Shown: piece by piece, positions 61,228-64,000 of the stretch | Position numbering within the stretch: the first letter of the stretch is position 1 | How the letters are laid out: each line of letters opens with the position of its first letter | Source of the DNA: Elysia chlorotica | Lineage: Eukaryota; Mollusca; Gastropoda; Plakobranchidae | Assembly: GCA_003991915.1 (NCBI GenBank) | Contig: RQTK01000021.1 | Span: 934,266 to 998,265, forward strand | Reading direction: 5' to 3' | DNA length: 64,000 nt | Made by a program: the position numbers and the translations under genes | The notes under the pieces: generated by a model | Seen by the model: the letters and a program-made list of their open reading frames with translations, nothing else | Databases searched by the model: none | What the model was told of the DNA's origin: nothing

Positions 61228-61260
61228 GTAAGTCATAATCATCATCATCAGCGGTATTAC

Positions 61261-61304
<44 letters not shown>
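61228..61304. repeat. ATC array (LINE tail)
   Basis: An ATC array abuts the stop codon of the LINE relic at 61302 and, read on the minus strand, is its GATGAT tail. Confidence 0.85.
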
Positions 61305-61305
<1 letters not shown>

Positions 61306-61433
61306 GTTGGCTTACCTGTTTTGTCAGACGTAGCCTCCCGCACAATCTCTCTGAAAATCTTCTTGTCATGGGCTATCCCTACCGATCCCTCTTGCCTCAG
61401 CGGAACTCCTACGCAGTCAGACGCTGACGTCTT
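61302..61433 (-). pseudogene. LINE 3'-terminal ORF fragment
   Basis: On the minus strand, 43 open codons end HDKKIFREIVREATSDKTG, then KPT and a stop, followed by a GAT-repeat tail. The ending matches the relic at 16912-17034 (FRQIVREATSD), and the sequence upstream (GAATGGGTGAAAGACGTCAG versus GAATGGGTGACATCAG) also aligns. Both are therefore 5'-truncated copies of one LINE family. No reverse transcriptase motifs remain. Confidence 0.62.
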
Positions 61434-63420
61434 TCACCCATTCTTATTTCCGTTTGCCTTTTCCCTCACTCCTTATTTCACGTCAATGTGCTTTTCTAAA
61501 CAATTGTATCTGTTTAATTGCCTTGTATGTATTTTAGTTCAACCATTATGGAATCTTCTAACAAATCTTTGAGGTAATGTCTTCGCATTATGTAAAAAAA
61601 TATTGCTAAAACAATTCCTTTAGTCTAAAACAGTTATATATTGTTCCTATTTCATATACGAAGTTGACATTTGATTAAAATCTGTGTTCTTGTTTTATGT
61701 CATCTTGACACTCCAGTTCTGCTTTGACGATATGATTATAAAATAATTATAATGAAGCAGTTTTTGTTTGTTTTTTGTATTAAGGGTTTCCTTTAAATTA
61801 TGCAGCTTTCAAGAAATGTTAAAACTTTCTTTGCGTTGAACTGTGGAAGTAACAACTACAATGTTGACGCCATATAAGCAGTAGAGCTTGGCAGGGCATG
61901 AGTAAGATATCTTTTGTATAGGTAAGTTTTGTTTTTCACAGAAAGATATTTTCATATGTGAAGTCGAAAGGATTGATTCTGCACCAGCCTTTCAAACATA
62001 TATCACATAGCCACAAAATAAAATCAAGTAAGCATAAGTTTTGATATAAAAAGGATGACAATTATTTATATATTTTTAGTCTTTTCTAACATAGTTACGC
62101 CGAAAGTTTTTTTGAAGAGTCCCTTTCCCCTGACATAAGTAAGCGAAATTACATCTAACAGTTAAATCAAATAGCGTTTTGAGTCTCTTTTTACAGAGTT
62201 TACTAGCTCAGTAAAATAACTCATTGAATTATTGTTACATAATAAATTATCTGTGTAAATGTGCGCGACCTTTTTTATCCTTTTACTGTCGGCTCCAAGA
62301 CAACTAAACATCAATTCTAAGATTACCTCAGCTACAAATCAATTTTTTTTTACATCATAATGATTCTTACTTCTTAAAACAATATTTACCCTCGTGACGA
62401 AACGGGATTGTTCGATTGTTATATTTAGGTCTTTCTCAGTAGTTACTGACATAATGAAGCAGTATTTTTCTCTAAGAACACCTCTGCTTTGAATTTTTAA
62501 AATAAATTGGCCAACTTAGTTAAACTACAAATTTGTATTTGAGATTTAGATCACATGATTTTTTATAGTTTAGTGGAACAAATGTTTTTTCAAACCTAAT
62601 GTTTTGAGTATCGTGACTTGTAAAAGTTAGTGTTAATTTCTTTAAATGAATACAATATAAAAATAAGGACTTAAATGTATAGCAAAAAGTGCACGTTAAC
62701 AATAAACTAATATTGTTGTTGTTACAGCAGATCTTTAGTTTCCAGCACGGGGGAAAGAGGGGGGGGGGGTGATTTTTGTGGGACGATTTCATTGAATACC
62801 TTATTTTGATGTTGACAACATTTGTTTTATAACGAAAGGTCTTATTCGTTTAACTTCCTTGTGGTTTCGATTAAAATCATAAAATCAACAATAGTCATAA
62901 CAAGTTGAGCGTTTAGCGCTTAATGGTTGAAGGGAGACAATTTTGTTCAACTATAGAACTAGAATTCAACGTCGCATTCCATACCACTCATAATAATCAG
63001 TGTATTCCGGTTTGCTTTAAACAGTGCTCGCTTTACTTTAAAAGTGATGTCTAAGGGTTTGAAAATTAAAATAACAAATAACAAATGAGGAAGTGGAATA
63101 ATTTTCTGTGTTAAAGGAATACATTGCGGAAGGTGGATTTTAGTTTTTGCCTGCAGCTGTTTTTTTTTTTTTCAACTCAACCATTCTGTTAACCACATGT
63201 AGTGGATCGCACCATCATTTAAATTAAACTCTAAAGTGTCTTGAATTCATCATAGAAACCAGACCCGCGACGTCTAGGTTTGCTACCGTCTGACCGTCGG
63301 TAACTGACGTTGGTTTTCTTCCGAACCTGCGATTGGAAAACAAGGAGACCCTTTGAGAATTGGAACCGGTATCGGGCTGTAACATAATTATTGAGTTCAG
63401 GCTGAGTGGAGCTGCATTGG
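61434..63420. other. AT-rich non-coding DNA
   Basis: No gene or full repeat copy was seen; a G-rich patch at about 62748-62770 and a T run at about 63160. Confidence 0.5.
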
Positions 63421-63671
63421 GTTTGATTGCTTCACCTCCAACGTCAGCACTACATATAGGCTATGGTGTGGACAGAACCAATGCTAACATCTGAAAAAAT
63501 TACGTACTGCCACAGAGAGAGAGGCGGGGAGACTGGACTTATGTCTCGGCCGGTACAACTGACACAAGCCCCACCGGCAGGGTACATAATCGCAAAAATA
63601 CACTTTTGACCTGTTTTCGAACCAGGGAATTCATGATAAAAGACCAACACTCCAGCATTTGCGCCAGTTTG
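63421..63671 (-). repeat. SINE-like copy, near full length
   Basis: Tail side CACCTCCAACGTCAGCACTA, body ACTGACACAAGCCCCACCGG, head TTTTCGAACCAGGGAATTC and CAACACTCCAGCATTTGCGC. Confidence 0.8.
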
Positions 63672-64000
63672 ACTTTAAGCATCCAGTCTACATACAATCC
63701 GGCTTCAGTCTTGAGTTCAGGACCCATAGTCACACTAGCCCAACAGACCTGATCTAAAAAAAAACCATCCGCCCCCTCCCCCCCACCCAAATGTATGGAC
63801 TGGCCACACCCACACACACCCACACACATTCACACACACACACATACAGATAGCCCTAAGTCCACACCAAGTCTTTTTCTTCGGTATTTTGTCAATGGTC
63901 GGGAGTCAGACAGTCATGTTTGCAGGGATTTCCTGTGAGCAAACGTTAAACGATTGAAACTTTAAGACGCGACATGAATCTTTGGTCTGCTTTTTAGAGC
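63672..64000. other. Non-coding DNA with CA array
   Basis: CA-rich run at about 63808-63845; nothing else supportable. Confidence 0.5.

Overview
The window looks like gene-poor, AT-rich nuclear DNA from an animal, most plausibly a gastropod or other mollusc. This rests on spliced exons of a metazoan-type receptor guanylate cyclase, long AT-rich non-coding stretches, very abundant microsatellites, a dense tRNA-derived SINE-like family and LINE relics. The species-level guess is inference. No bacterial-style operons, rRNA genes, free-standing tRNA genes or CRISPR arrays were seen.

Region by region. 1-2.5 kb: two consecutive coding exons (21-112 and 1979-2152, + strand) of the end of a class III guanylate cyclase catalytic domain. 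The gene must start left of the window. The last 73 bases of the second exon, its donor site and the following GA tract are tandemly duplicated with a 164-bp period. 3-6 kb: a 470-bp direct duplication (3005-3474 and 5472-5940) flanks a 24-bp-unit minisatellite that has a higher-order 388-bp repeat. 6-32 kb: AT-rich non-coding DNA with scattered SINE-like copies, LINE 3' ends, microsatellites and one strong precursor-microRNA-like hairpin (17739-17800). 32.6-33.9 kb: a 522-bp, nearly perfect inverted repeat around a 230-bp spacer. 35.2-38.35 kb: a 1.6-kb tandem duplication; each copy carries an intact 66-codon ORF that begins with a signal-peptide-like stretch and ends on a GTAAGT splice-donor match. 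42-48 kb: GC-richer, repeat-dense DNA with several SINE copies, one LINE relic and a 53-bp minisatellite with a six-unit higher-order period. 48.4-50 kb: a long pyrimidine-rich tract with a 321-bp duplication. 53.3-54.6 kb: a 724-bp tandem duplication carrying a perfect 9-bp hairpin. 55-64 kb: more SINE copies, long CT, CTAT and GAA arrays, and another LINE 3' end.

The only protein-coding gene I can name is the guanylate cyclase. Nearly all other short ORFs fall in repeats, pyrimidine tracts or AT-rich DNA and are not annotated as genes. The two N blocks (15266-15336 and 40947-41155) both sit inside TTA arrays and are assembly gaps. Structurally the window is dominated by recent local duplications, both direct and inverted, on a background of retroposons. 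I found no clearly novel multi-gene system. The most unusual items are the inverted repeat, the duplicated signal-peptide ORFs, the partial exon duplication and the miRNA-like hairpin.
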